From JACDEA01 sp963742585 (GTDB lineage Bacteria; Actinomycetota; Acidimicrobiia; Acidimicrobiales; JACDEA01): DNA of 64,000 bases. Below the pieces are notes generated by a model. The model saw only the letters and a list, made by a program, of their open reading frames with translations. It did not search any database and had not been told where the DNA came from. Positions 1 to 8,640 of the stretch are shown one piece after another (the stretch's first letter is position 1; each line of letters starts with the position of its first letter). The stretch is taken from the NCBI GenBank assembly GCA_963742585.1, contig CAVUMI010000006.1, positions 372,001-436,000 of the forward strand, read 5' to 3'. Both the position numbers and the translations under genes were made by a program.

Positions 1-541
1 AACAGCCACGCGTAGCTGTAGACGCGGGCGAATTGCTGGATGAGGCGGGTAATGAAGGTGTCGAGGCCGTTGGGGAGTTGGCCGGTGAACAACGCACCGA
101 ACCAGCCGATCACTACGACGACATAGGCGACCAGCGTGAGGACGTAGAGATACAAGAGGTGCGGGATGGCCAGAATGACGCGGAACGCCACCGTGATGCG
201 CCGCTGCGGTACCGGACCCTCAAAGCTGACCGTCACCGTCCCCGGCGCGGGCGCGAGCACCGGCGGGGGCGGGGGCGGCGGCGCCGGCGGCGGCGGCGGC
301 TCAGCAATCGACTTCTGGACACTTTCCGCCCTGGGAGGGCGATAAGTGTCCGGAAGTCGGCGAGCCGCGGCCTTCTTCGCCGCGGCTTTGTTCGCCGCGG
401 CTTTCTTGGGCGCGGCTTTCTTGGGCGCGGCTTTCTTGGCGCGCCGGCTTTCTTGGCCGCTGCTTTCTTGGCCGTCGCCTTCCTAGGCGCAGCCGTTTTT
501 TTGGGCGCGGCCTTCTTGGGCGCCGCCTTCTTGGGGGGCAT
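1..541 (-). CDS. Lys/Ala-rich tail joined to DUF4389 membrane protein (frameshifted, C-terminus outside window)
   Basis: From ATG at 541 the protein starts MPPKKAAPKKAAPKK, a histone-H1-like Lys/Ala/Pro tail. The reading frame is lost near 441-445. After a one-base correction it stays open to the window edge: more KKAAPKK repeats, a stretch encoded by a palindrome (309-359), a run of prolines, then GTVTVSFEGPVPQRR and two membrane segments (around AIPHLLYLYVLTLVAYVVVV and IGWFGALFTG). The last part matches what I know of DUF4389 membrane proteins, whose function is unknown. A simpler alternative is a DUF4389 gene starting at GTG 260 with a separate small Lys-rich gene upstream. The fusion is inferred from the shared frame. 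Confidence 0.55.
309..359. repeat. Palindromic repeat family A, copy 1
   Basis: Hairpin with outer arms close to ACTTCTGGACACTT / AAGTGTCCGGAAGT and inner arms CGCCCT / AGGGCG around GGG. Close relatives lie at 6566-6614 and 38121-38170. This copy has two mismatches in its arms. It lies in an open frame joining the Lys-rich tail to DUF4389. Confidence 0.85.
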
Positions 542-564
542 GCGCGGGAGTCTGGCAGGTGTAG

Positions 565-984
565 TTAGTTATTCGGCGGTGCCGCGCTGATATCGGCCAG
601 CGCGTGCTCGCCGTCACCCTCGATCGCGAGGTCGCCAAGCGACACGATCCCGGTCGGCTTGCCGTTCTCGACGACAGGCAGTCGCCGGATGGCGCGGTCC
701 TTCATGATTCGAGTCGCGTCGTCCACCGACACGTCGGGCGTGACGGTCACCACATCGGCTGTACACATCGACTCCAGGGTGACCCGGCCGGGGTCCGCGC
801 CGTCGGCGCCGAGGCGTACCACGATGTCGCGGTCGGTGACGATGCCGCGGATTGTGCCGCTGTCAACCACGATCACCGCGCCAACGTCTTCGTCGCGCAT
901 TACCAGCGCGGCCTCGTGCGCTGTAGCGGACGTGGGCAAGGTCTTGGGGTTAGGCGTCATGACGTCGCGGATGCTCTGAGCCAC
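565..984 (-). CDS. CBS-domain pair protein
   Basis: A 139-residue protein made of two CBS motifs: residues about 5-60 (RDVMTPNPKTLP ... GIVTDRDIVVR) and about 70-125 (MCTADVVTVTPD ... GIVSLGDLAIE). Stand-alone CBS pairs usually bind adenine nucleotides and act as energy or redox sensors, but no partner is obvious here. The length is normal for the family and the frame is intact. Confidence 0.9.
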   Translation of the reverse strand: MAQSIRDVMTPNPKTLPTSATAHEAALVMRDEDVGAVIVVDSGTIRGIVTDRDIVVRLGADGADPGRVTLESMCTADVVTVTPDVSVDDATRIMKDRAIRRLPVVENGKPTGIVSLGDLAIEGDGEHALADISAAPPNN

Positions 985-1018
985 CGTTTCTCCTTCGCGT
1001 TCGCTGTCACGTGGAGTC

Positions 1019-1651
1019 CTACCCGGAAGCGAGTGATACCGAACGGTGTGCCGGATCGCGCGAGGCGTACCCGGCGATCGCCCACGCCGCCGCGGCGATC
1101 CAGAGCCAGCGATCGTGGTGCTGGGGCTGGCCGACCTGCGGGAGCCACGCGTACTTCTGGGCCATGGTGGTGACCATGAGCATCACGAGCACGGCTGCGC
1201 CGACGCCGGCGATGCCGTTCTTCTCAACCGATCCGCGCCGCGTGGTCGCGGTGGCGACGGCGATCGCGATGCCGGCCGCAGTGAAGGCTTCCACCGCTAG
1301 GTCGGCGAACGGCACGTGGTCGAACGAATCGGCGCTAGCGGCGACCGCCACCACCAGCTCCCACGCGATGACCACAACGAGCAGTGCAACCAGAATCCGG
1401 ATCGCCCGCCGGCGAGCCAACGTGATGGGCGACGCGGCCAGAACCACCGCCGCGTCATCGTCGACCGCGTAGGCAAATCCCGCGCCGCCCAGCACCGCGG
1501 CGGCGACCAACGCCAGCGAGAAGTCCGACCCGCCCCGCGCCGCTGTAATCACGGCCGGCGCCGCGGTGAGCGCGGCCACCGCGAGCAGGGCGCCGGTCGG
1601 CACTGCGCGCACGGTATGTGCGAACGCCACCAGCGGTGGCGCGGTCAACAC
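1019..1651 (-). CDS. Integral membrane protein, putative ABC permease subunit
   Basis: GTG at 1651 overlaps the stop of the upstream gene. About 210 residues, almost all hydrophobic, with six or so membrane segments (for example ALLAVAALTAAPAVI, ILVALLVVVIAWELVV and GVGAAVLVMLMVTT). No soluble domain is visible. It is the last gene of the sigma/anti-sigma/ABC operon, so a permease role is inferred from context. Confidence 0.6.
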   Translation of the reverse strand: MLTAPPLVAFAHTVRAVPTGALLAVAALTAAPAVITAARGGSDFSLALVAAAVLGGAGFAYAVDDDAAVVLAASPITLARRRAIRILVALLVVVIAWELVVAVAASADSFDHVPFADLAVEAFTAAGIAIAVATATTRRGSVEKNGIAGVGAAVLVMLMVTTMAQKYAWLPQVGQPQHHDRWLWIAAAAWAIAGYASRDPAHRSVSLASG

Positions 1652-3447
1652 GACACGTCGCGCGCTTCGATCCGCTCGGGCGCACCGAGCGGCGCCAGGC
1701 CCGCGGCGACCAGGAGGTCGTCGGTAGTGGTGGCGGGCGCAGTGAACCGGCTCCAGTTCTCGGCCACCAACCGCTGGACAACGGCACCGTCCAGCTTCAG
1801 CAGTGCCTGCGCAGCAGCAAGGTCCTTCGGCGCCCACAAGAGGACGCCGGCCTCGTTGTGGCATCCACCGGGCCACACCGCGCCGCGGTCGGTGGCGTCG
1901 AACGGCTCACCACCTGGACCTTCCACCTCGTCGACAAGCGCGGCGGCGCGGCCGGCTTCGAGGCCACGGGTCGCCAGCCACAACGCCACGACGCCCCGCG
2001 CTTGGCCGGCCACAACCGTCCCGATGTAGTCCGCATCCGCCTCGGTGGGGAGGCCCACCGCAAAGGCCGCCAAACGGAACCGGGCAGCATCGAAGTTGGC
2101 GGGAGTCGAGAAAAAGCGAATGCGCAACGCGTTCTCCGGCAGCCGCGGTTGACGGCCTTTCAGCGCGGATCGCACGTCGGCCTGCAACCGCTTCACGTCG
2201 TGGTCGAGGTGAGTGAGGAACACCACGTCGTCAATCGCGCCAACCGGAATGGCCGCGGCCACCGGTGCTACGGCCTCAGCAGTTCGGTCGGCCAGTTCGG
2301 CGTACTCGCCGTACGCGCACACCCGCACTTCCGGCGCCGCCGACCGGCAAGTCGCATGCGCGATCGGGTCGAGAATGCGCGCCGCGATCTTCTCGACCTC
2401 GCCGTCGCCGGCCGGCATAGCGACAAACAGCCCGGCCACGACCGCGAGAACTGCGGCAATGCCGACGGCTACTTCCCCGCTGCGAATCCGCCGCGATCCA
2501 ACCAGTCCGAGCGCGCCGACGATCGCGGCCAGTGCGACCAACCACACAATGCGCGCCCATACCGGTCGGGTGTAGAAGAGCGCGTCGAGGCCGGGCGATG
2601 CCACGAACGTGGCCAGGAAGCGATCCGGCGCCCATCCGGGGTCGCCGATCCGGTTGACCTGCCCGCTGAGGAGGCCCACGCCGACGACTGCGGCGAACGG
2701 CACCAGCGCCCACGGCAGCCACCGGGCGACGGTGACGCCGAGCGCGACCGCCCCCGCCCCGATCGCCGCGCAGGCCAATAGCGCAGCCACCGCCTCGGCG
2801 TCGAAGGGCCCGTAAATACGCGGGTTGCGCAACGCGACCAATAGCACGAAGACCGACAGGCCGATGGCGCACGCCAGTGCACCGATCCATGCGGTCAACA
2901 GGTGTCCGAGTGTCCGAGCGTCGGCGTCGGCCGGACACGCGTCGAACATCTCGTCGCAGCCGTCACGACGACTCCGTGAACGGTTGCGATGCGCGGCGAC
3001 GATGGCCATGCCGGCGAACGGGTGGCACATCATCGTCGCCAGCCCGAACACCTCCCACCAGCTCCGTTCGACGTCGTCGACGAACATGAAGCCCATCGTG
3101 GCGAAGAGCACCAGCCAGAAGCCGATTCCCGCCGCGAACCACGGGCTGCTGAACAACTCGCGCGCCTCGACGCGCGAGACGCTGCGCGACACCGACCCGC
3201 GGCCTGTGCGCGGACGAGCCGCGGGCTGCAGCGGAATGTCGGCGATTGGCGTCGCTATCGCACCGCCGCCCGACCATCCAATCTCGACCGTCCGTACTGT
3301 TCGACTCCGGAACAGCAGGACTCCGCCGAGGACCACTGCAAGGAAGATTGGTAGCGGTATGCCGAGGCCAGCTTCCATGCCGAGGATGACCGCGACGACC
3401 AGCGCCATCCCCCCGGTAACGACCAATATCCGCGTCCCGGCGCGCAT
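1645..3447 (-). CDS. ABC-2-type permease with large C-terminal extracytoplasmic region
   Basis: ATG at 3447 shares one base with the TGA of the ATPase gene (TGATG), so translation is probably coupled. About 600 residues. The first ~390 carry several membrane segments (MALVVAVILGMEAGLGIPL, FWLVLFATMGFMFV, LTAWIGALACAIGLSVFVLL). The cytoplasmic stretch DEMFDACPADADARTLGHLL resembles ABC-2 permeases that follow an ATPase. After the last membrane segment (GIAAVLAVVAGLFVAMPAG) about 200 residues of soluble sequence follow that I do not recognise; they are probably outside the cell. The substrate is unknown. Confidence 0.65.
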   Translation of the reverse strand: MRAGTRILVVTGGMALVVAVILGMEAGLGIPLPIFLAVVLGGVLLFRSRTVRTVEIGWSGGGAIATPIADIPLQPAARPRTGRGSVSRSVSRVEARELFSSPWFAAGIGFWLVLFATMGFMFVDDVERSWWEVFGLATMMCHPFAGMAIVAAHRNRSRSRRDGCDEMFDACPADADARTLGHLLTAWIGALACAIGLSVFVLLVALRNPRIYGPFDAEAVAALLACAAIGAGAVALGVTVARWLPWALVPFAAVVGVGLLSGQVNRIGDPGWAPDRFLATFVASPGLDALFYTRPVWARIVWLVALAAIVGALGLVGSRRIRSGEVAVGIAAVLAVVAGLFVAMPAGDGEVEKIAARILDPIAHATCRSAAPEVRVCAYGEYAELADRTAEAVAPVAAAIPVGAIDDVVFLTHLDHDVKRLQADVRSALKGRQPRLPENALRIRFFSTPANFDAARFRLAAFAVGLPTEADADYIGTVVAGQARGVVALWLATRGLEAGRAAALVDEVEGPGGEPFDATDRGAVWPGGCHNEAGVLLWAPKDLAAAQALLKLDGAVVQRLVAENWSRFTAPATTTDDLLVAAGLAPLGAPERIEARDVSC

Positions 3448-4313
3448 CACGCCACCGCTGTCTGGCGGCCTGCCGCGCCGGACAACAGCAGGTAGCCGTC
3501 CTCGACCGTCGGAGTCGCCAACTTGGCGCGGGTCGGCGGCTCGCCGATGTGACGAACCTTGCCTTCCGACGTGACCCAGGCCAAAGCAGCCCGCGGGTCG
3601 CGCTCGTCGGCCAGCCACACCCGGTCCGTGGCAATCGCCGCGAGGTCGGCCGGCGTTCCCGCGAAGCACACCCGCCCGGCCAGCAGGACGATGACGTGCT
3701 GACAGAGCGCGGCGACGTCATCGGTCTGGTGCGTCGACAGCACGATCGTCGCCCCTCCCGCGTGCGCGCCGAGAAGTTCGCGAAAGCGCAGCCGTTGCTC
3801 TGGATCGAGGCCGGCGGTGGGTTCGTCGAGGAGCAGCAGATCGGGCGCTCCGAGGAACGCTTGCGCAATCGCGACGCGGCGGCGCATCCCGCCGGAAAGG
3901 GCGCGGATCCGCTTGTGCATCAACGTCTCGAGACCGACGAGCGACAGCACACGGCGTACCTCGTCGTGGCGCGACCGCCGGTCGGTCCATTCCTTGAGAA
4001 TCGCCACGTAGTCGACAAAGTCGAACGCGGTGAAACCCTGGTGGAAGCCGGGCTCCTGTGGCATGTAGCCGAGACGGCGACGGATCGCCAGGCGGCCTTC
4101 GCCGGTGCCGGGGTCGAGGTCGAAGATCCGAACCTCACCGGCGTCGGGTGCCAACACCGTGGCGGCGATGCGGAGCAGCGTCGTCTTCCCGGCGCCGTTA
4201 GGACCAAGCAGGCCGGTGACGCCGGGGCCGATGTCGACGCCGACCCCCGCGAGCGCGACGGTGGCTCCATAGCGCTTGACGAGATCGGCTGCGTTCACGG
4301 TGTTCGCCATCAT
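3447..4313 (-). CDS. ABC transporter ATP-binding protein
   Basis: About 288 residues with Walker A GPNGAGKTT, Q-loop YMPQEPGF, signature LSGGMRRRVAIAQAF, Walker B LLLLDEPTAGLDPE and switch His in STHQTDD. Drug/lipid-exporter type. Two adjacent ATG codons (4313 and 4310) lie downstream of GGAAGGAA; the second has the better spacing. It lies between the anti-sigma gene and the ABC-2 permease in one operon. Confidence 0.92.
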   Translation of the reverse strand: MMANTVNAADLVKRYGATVALAGVGVDIGPGVTGLLGPNGAGKTTLLRIAATVLAPDAGEVRIFDLDPGTGEGRLAIRRRLGYMPQEPGFHQGFTAFDFVDYVAILKEWTDRRSRHDEVRRVLSLVGLETLMHKRIRALSGGMRRRVAIAQAFLGAPDLLLLDEPTAGLDPEQRLRFRELLGAHAGGATIVLSTHQTDDVAALCQHVIVLLAGRVCFAGTPADLAAIATDRVWLADERDPRAALAWVTSEGKVRHIGEPPTRAKLATPTVEDGYLLLSGAAGRQTAVA

Positions 4314-5150
4314 GGGTTCCTTCCGAGCGTTGCGAACGTGGCGCGGCGCGCCACGAGAAGCGTGAGACTGCAGAGGGCAAGGAGCGCGCACGCCACCTGC
4401 CCAGGCGCGGCGAGCGGTGCCAGTTCGTCGACGGGCACACGCCCTCGGACGTCGAACGCGGCCAGCCACAGGGCACCCAGCCATCCCGCAGCGAGGACCG
4501 AGGCCGCGGTCTCGACGCGCATCCAGGTGGCCAGGGCTAAGCCGCCCAAGCTCAGGGCGAGCGCCGGGAGGACCCACGCGGCATCGGTCGACGAGAGATC
4601 GGGCAACGCCGAGCGCGCCGGCGATCAGCAGGACGAGGGTGGCACCGACGACTGCGACGGCGCGGCGCAACACGAGTCCCACGCCGGCCACGGGTGCAAC
4701 CGCGCCGGCCTCACCGGCCGGCTCCGCACCGGCACGAAACGCGAGGGCGACCGCGGCGAGCGGGACCAACGGAGCAATCACAAGAAACGGGCCGGCGTCG
4801 TCGGCTCGTTGTGCGGCCAACACCGCCAGCGCGACGACTGCCGCCATCGCTGCGAGCCACGCAACTTGTAGCGGCCGCGTCGCGCCGACCAATCGGGCGA
4901 CGGTGTCGGTCACGCCAAGCCGGCGAAGGAGCCGTTCCACCAGCGACGGCTTCGGCCGGTCGATGCGGTCGGCGACCGCGTCCCACGAGGCGGCGGCGGC
5001 AAACGGCGACGCAGCGGCCGCGACAACGGCGCGGCACTCATTGCACTGCAGCAAGTGAAGTTCGAGGGAGGCCGCCACCGTGGGCTCGACCGACTCAGGG
5101 TCGGTCGCGAAGTCGGTGAGGGCAGCGGCGGGTGCGTGCCAGATCGTCAT
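4310..5150 (-). CDS. Zinc-finger anti-sigma factor with membrane domain (frameshifted)
   Basis: ATG at 5150 overlaps the sigma-factor stop (ATGA). The N-terminal part has the zf-HC2 motif HxxxCxxC (HLLQCNEC, about residues 33-40), which binds the cognate ECF sigma factor. Several membrane segments follow (WLAAMAAVVALAVLAAQ, FLVIAPLVPLAAVALAF, AVAVVGATLVLLIAGALG). One frameshift near 4605 separates this from a C-terminal piece (WVLPALALSLGGLALATWM). Together about 280 residues; the indel is probably an assembly error. Confidence 0.8.
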
Positions 5151-5683
5151 GCCAGTGCTCCTCGTAACTGTTGTTTGGCGCGCATGGCGCGCGTCTTCAC
5201 GGTTCCGGCCGGGATGCCGAGCAGGCGACCGGCTTCGCGGGTGGTGAGCCCATCGATCACCGTCGCCTGGATGACGGCGCGTAGCTCGGGTGACAGTTGC
5301 GCTAGTGCGCCGCCAAGGTCGCCGTGCTCGACGCCGAGCAACACCTGCTCCTCGGCGGCAACGACCAGTTCGACATTGGCGTTCGTCGTCTGGGCAACCG
5401 GCGCCCAACGGTTCCGGGTACGCAGGACGCCGATCAAGCGACGAATGGCGATGCCCCACAACCACGCAGCAGGTTCGCCGCGGCCATCCCACCGCCGCGC
5501 GCTCTTCCACACAGCGACGAACGTGTCCTGCACCGCTTCGGCCACCACATCGGGGTCGCCGCAGCGACGGCGGAGCCTCGACGTGACCCAGGGGGCGTGG
5601 CGATCGTGCAGTTCGCGCAGTGCTCCGCGGTCGCCGTCTTTGACCGCAGCAACCAGCTCAGCGTCGGTTTGCACTCCCACCAT
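5147..5683 (-). CDS. ECF-family RNA polymerase sigma factor
   Basis: A 178-residue sigma-70-family protein. Region 2 runs from about residue 20 to 85 (AVQDTFVAVWKSARRW, WLWGIAIRRLIG) and region 4 from about 120 to 175 (ATVIDGLTTREAGRLLGIPAG, a helix-turn-helix). It leads an operon with its anti-sigma factor and an ABC exporter, as in envelope- or antibiotic-stress modules. I see no obvious ECF autoregulatory promoter upstream. Confidence 0.92.
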   Translation of the reverse strand: MVGVQTDAELVAAVKDGDRGALRELHDRHAPWVTSRLRRRCGDPDVVAEAVQDTFVAVWKSARRWDGRGEPAAWLWGIAIRRLIGVLRTRNRWAPVAQTTNANVELVVAAEEQVLLGVEHGDLGGALAQLSPELRAVIQATVIDGLTTREAGRLLGIPAGTVKTRAMRAKQQLRGALA

Positions 5684-5792
5684 CGTGGACCTTGTCGCGA
5701 CCCAGGACTGGATCGGTTCACATGAAGGTGGCCGAACCGTTTACGGTCATCGGCGCGACAGACGTCGTGGAAGCGACCCAGGAGGGGTTCAC

Positions 5793-6554
5793 GTGCGACG
5801 TAGAGCGATTGTTTTGATTGGCGTTTTGGCCTTGGTGGCGGCGGGCTGCGGCGACGACGACGACGGCGAAGCCACGGCGACGACCACGGTTGGCGAGGCA
5901 CGAATCAGCATCGTCAGCCCCGCTAACGGCGCGTCGATCAAGGGCAATGTCGTTCCGTTGGACTTGACCGCCACCGGCATCCAGATCGTCAAGGCCGACG
6001 GCGACGAGTCGGGCAGGACGGGGCACTACCACGTGTTCATCGACAAGGAACCCGTGGCTGCCGGTCAAACGATCGAGAAGGCCCCGGGGATCGTTCATGA
6101 CGCCGCCGACCCGGTGCGGGTCATGGGCCTGAAGAACGGCAAGCACACGCTCACGGTCGTGCTCGGCGACGGCATTCACAAGCGCATCGGGACCGCGCAA
6201 GCCAAGGTCGAGGTAACCGTTGAGGGGCCATCGGTCGACGCGACCGCACCGGCCACGATCGCCCCAGGTCAGCCGCTGTCGATCGACGTCGCGGTCGAGG
6301 GCGTCGAACTCGTCAAGGCCGATGGCGACACGTCAGGGAAGACGGGGCACCTTCACGCCATCGTCGACAAGGAAGTCACGCCCGGCCAGACGATCCCGCT
6401 CAATGACCCGGCGATCACCCACTCGGCGACCGCGCCGATCGTCCTCAACGGGCTTACCCCCGGCGAACACACCATCTGGATCGTGGTCGGCAACGGCAAT
6501 CACGTGCCGCTCGACCCGCCGGTGATGGACAAGCTGACCGTCACCGTCTCGTAG
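5793..6554 (+). CDS. Lipoprotein with two DUF4399-like domains
   Basis: GTG at 5793 follows AGGAGGGG. Signal peptide with lipobox LVAAGC (Cys about residue 17), then an acidic linker and two similar domains of about 95 residues. Each has the DUF4399 signature, GHYHVFIDKE in the first and GHLHAIVDKE in the second, and a later GxHTxxxVxGDGxH-like strand. Predicted cell-surface protein of unknown function. It is followed at once by palindrome A2. Confidence 0.8.
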   Translation: MRRRAIVLIGVLALVAAGCGDDDDGEATATTTVGEARISIVSPANGASIKGNVVPLDLTATGIQIVKADGDESGRTGHYHVFIDKEPVAAGQTIEKAPGIVHDAADPVRVMGLKNGKHTLTVVLGDGIHKRIGTAQAKVEVTVEGPSVDATAPATIAPGQPLSIDVAVEGVELVKADGDTSGKTGHLHAIVDKEVTPGQTIPLNDPAITHSATAPIVLNGLTPGEHTIWIVVGNGNHVPLDPPVMDKLTVTVS

Positions 6555-6565
6555 GTCACCCCCAC

Positions 6566-6614
6566 GACTTCTGGACACTTGTCGCCCTCCCAGGGCGGTA
6601 AGTGTCCAGAAGTC
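6566..6614. repeat. Palindromic repeat family A, copy 2 (possible bidirectional terminator)
   Basis: Near-perfect hairpin: GACTTCTGGACACTT paired with AAGTGTCCAGAAGTC, plus inner CGCCCTCCCAGGGCG. It lies between convergent genes (lipoprotein stop at 6554 and tetR stop at 6613, inside the repeat), where a two-way terminator would fit. Confidence 0.9.
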
Positions 6615-7233
6615 AGGTGGTGGCGACGAGACAGTCGATGAATGTCGAGAGGGTCGCGTCCAACTGACGGCGAACAGTGCGCGGGTGGTCAGCGGTGGCG
6701 AGTAACAGCGCACCCTCGATGAGCGCGCCAATCAGCAGATGCGCGGTGATCCGCACGCCGTCGTCGTCGGCGGCGCGTCCCATGGCTGCGGCAAGTCCGC
6801 GTTGGAGCACCTGAACCGAGTACGCGGCGTTCAGTTCCCGGATTTCCTCCCAGTTGAGCACCGAAGGTGCGTCGAGCAGCGTGATACGGCGCACCGCGGG
6901 ATCAGCGCATGCGTCGAGGTACGCGAGGCAGCCAGCGCGCAGCTGGTCGACGCCGGGAGATGCGGTCCGCGCCGCGGCGGTGACCCGCTCGATGAGTTCC
7001 GTTTCCATCTCCGTGACCACCGCGCGAAGCACCGCCTCCTTGCTCGCGAAGTGGTGGTAAAGGGCACCGCGGGTGACGCCCGCTCGTGCGGCGATCTCGT
7101 CGCGTCCCGTGGCAGCGAAGCCGCGTTCGGCAAACAGCTCGCGCGCGCCCCGAGGAGAGCGCCCCGGGTGGTGGCCGACCGCTCGGCTTGGGTTCGTCGT
7201 GTCCCCACGGTTGACAGCCTCACTCGTTTCCAT
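6613..7233 (-). CDS. TetR-family repressor (frameshifted near N-terminus)
   Basis: The helix-turn-helix is clear (DEIAARAGVTRGALYHHFAS) after ARELFAERGFAATG. Residues before that change frame near 7150, and the other frame supplies the expected TTRGALLG. The C-terminal ligand-binding domain is all-helical, about 130 residues. Transcribed divergently from a flavin oxidase with a palindrome between them, so it very likely represses the oxidase and itself. Confidence 0.85.
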   Translation of the reverse strand: METSEAVNRGDTTNPSRAVGHHPGRSPRGARELFAERGFAATGRDEIAARAGVTRGALYHHFASKEAVLRAVVTEMETELIERVTAAARTASPGVDQLRAGCLAYLDACADPAVRRITLLDAPSVLNWEEIRELNAAYSVQVLQRGLAAAMGRAADDDGVRITAHLLIGALIEGALLLATADHPRTVRRQLDATLSTFIDCLVATT

Positions 7234-7260
7234 TTAGATGCGTGCAGCACGCATGTTATA
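7211..7260 (+). promoter_or_regulatory. Oxidase promoter overlapping a TetR operator palindrome
   Basis: On the plus strand TTGACA (7211-7216) and TTAGAT (7234-7239) are separated by 17 bases. A 17-bp palindrome, ATGCGTGC-A-GCACGCAT (7238-7254), covers the -10/start region. On the minus strand TATAAC (7255-7260) can serve as the tetR -10, so one operator could block both promoters. Confidence 0.75.
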
Positions 7261-7284
7261 GCACACCGTGCGACGAGGAGACCC

Positions 7285-8640
7285 ATGGAGCGATTCGAGA
7301 CCGACGTCTGCGTGGTGGGCGCGGGTTACGCGGGACTGACCGCAGCGCGGCGGGTCGCCCAGGCCGGCAAGTCGGTCACGGTGCTCGAGGCCAGGACGCG
7401 CGTCGGCGGGCGGGTCTTCACTCAGTGCACCGCAGCGGGCACGCTGATCGACATCGGCGGCACCTGGCTGGGCGTCGGTCAGGACGCGGCGCACGACCTG
7501 GCCAAGGAACTGAGCGTCACGACCTACCCGACATGGGTGAAGGGCGACAGCGTCATTGGGCTCAACGGCAAGGCCGTGCGCTACAAGGGCCTAGTTCCCA
7601 AGATCAATCCCGTGGCGTTGGGCAGCCTCGCGTTCGGGATGGCCCGGCTCGATGCCATGGCCAAGAAGGTGCCGGTGGACGCGCCGTGGGACGCGCCGCG
7701 TGCCGCAGCGTGGGATCGCATCAGCGCGGGCGCGTGGATCATGACGCGCGTACCTCGCGGCAAGGGCCGCGACCTTCTACTCACGACCGTGCGCGGCCTG
7801 ATGTCGTCCGATCCCAGCGAAGTGTCGCTGCTGCACGTGTTGTTCCTCATCCGCTCGGCCAACGGGCTCAACGTCCTGCTGTCGGTCGAGGGCGGTTACG
7901 AAGAGGACATGATGACCGGCGGCGCCGGCGCGATGGCCGAGACGATGGCCGCCGACCTCGGCGACGCCGTGCACCTCGGTGTGCCTGTGCGCGCGGTCAC
8001 GCAGGACGCGCACGCGATCGAGGTTGAGGGCGACGGCGTGACCGTGCGCGCGCAACGCGTCGTCATGGCCATTCCGCCCGCGCTGGCCGCCGACGTTCAG
8101 TACGCGCCGGTGCTTCCGCTCGATCACCGGTTCTTGTTGGAGCGGGCGCCGGCCGGTGCGGTCATCAAGACCGTCGCCGTCTACGACGAGCCGTTCTGGC
8201 GTAACGACGGGCTTTCCGGTGAAACCGTCTCGCTCGATTCGCCAATCAGCATCACGCTCGACTCCTCGCCCGAGGACGCGTGCCCGGGTCTGATGAGCGG
8301 TTACACGATGGGTCCCGCGGCACGGCGGCTCGGCGCCCTTCCGGAGGCGGAGCGGCACAAGATCGCACTCGACGAATTCGCCGCAAGGCTCGGGCCCAAG
8401 GCTTTGTCGGCCCGCGAGGTCCTGCAACTCGACTGGACATCCGAGCGGTGGAGTCGCGGCGGCATGATTTCGCGCTTCGCGCCCGGAGTCCTCACGCAGT
8501 TCGGTTACACGCTGCGCGAGCCGGCCGGGCGCATCCACTGGGCGGGCACCGAAACGGCGACCGAGCGGCACGGCACGATCGACGGCGCGATCCGCTCCGG
8601 CGAGCGCGCCGCCAAGGAGATCATCCGAGCCCTCGGCTAG
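7285..8640 (+). CDS. Flavin-containing amine oxidase (monoamine-oxidase family)
   Basis: 451 residues. The N-terminal FAD-binding motif is VVGAGYAGLTAARRV (about residues 10-24), followed by ARTRVGGRV. The C-terminal family motif is RIHWAGTETATERHGTIDGA (about 415-435). Oxidises an amine with oxygen to an imine and hydrogen peroxide; substrate unknown. Start chosen at ATG 7285 behind GAGGAG. Its TAG overlaps the stop of the convergent cyclase gene. Confidence 0.9.
   Translation: MERFETDVCVVGAGYAGLTAARRVAQAGKSVTVLEARTRVGGRVFTQCTAAGTLIDIGGTWLGVGQDAAHDLAKELSVTTYPTWVKGDSVIGLNGKAVRYKGLVPKINPVALGSLAFGMARLDAMAKKVPVDAPWDAPRAAAWDRISAGAWIMTRVPRGKGRDLLLTTVRGLMSSDPSEVSLLHVLFLIRSANGLNVLLSVEGGYEEDMMTGGAGAMAETMAADLGDAVHLGVPVRAVTQDAHAIEVEGDGVTVRAQRVVMAIPPALAADVQYAPVLPLDHRFLLERAPAGAVIKTVAVYDEPFWRNDGLSGETVSLDSPISITLDSSPEDACPGLMSGYTMGPAARRLGALPEAERHKIALDEFAARLGPKALSAREVLQLDWTSERWSRGGMISRFAPGVLTQFGYTLREPAGRIHWAGTETATERHGTIDGAIRSGERAAKEIIRALG

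Noticed and set aside
33..590. Plus-strand frame rich in FLGRGFLGRG-type repeats
   Set aside because: It is the complement of the Lys/Ala-rich coding repeats on the minus strand; no start context or homology.
1618..2781. Long plus-strand frame of 387 codons
   Set aside because: Antisense to the ABC permease gene, with Arg/Gln-rich composition typical of shadow frames in high-GC DNA.
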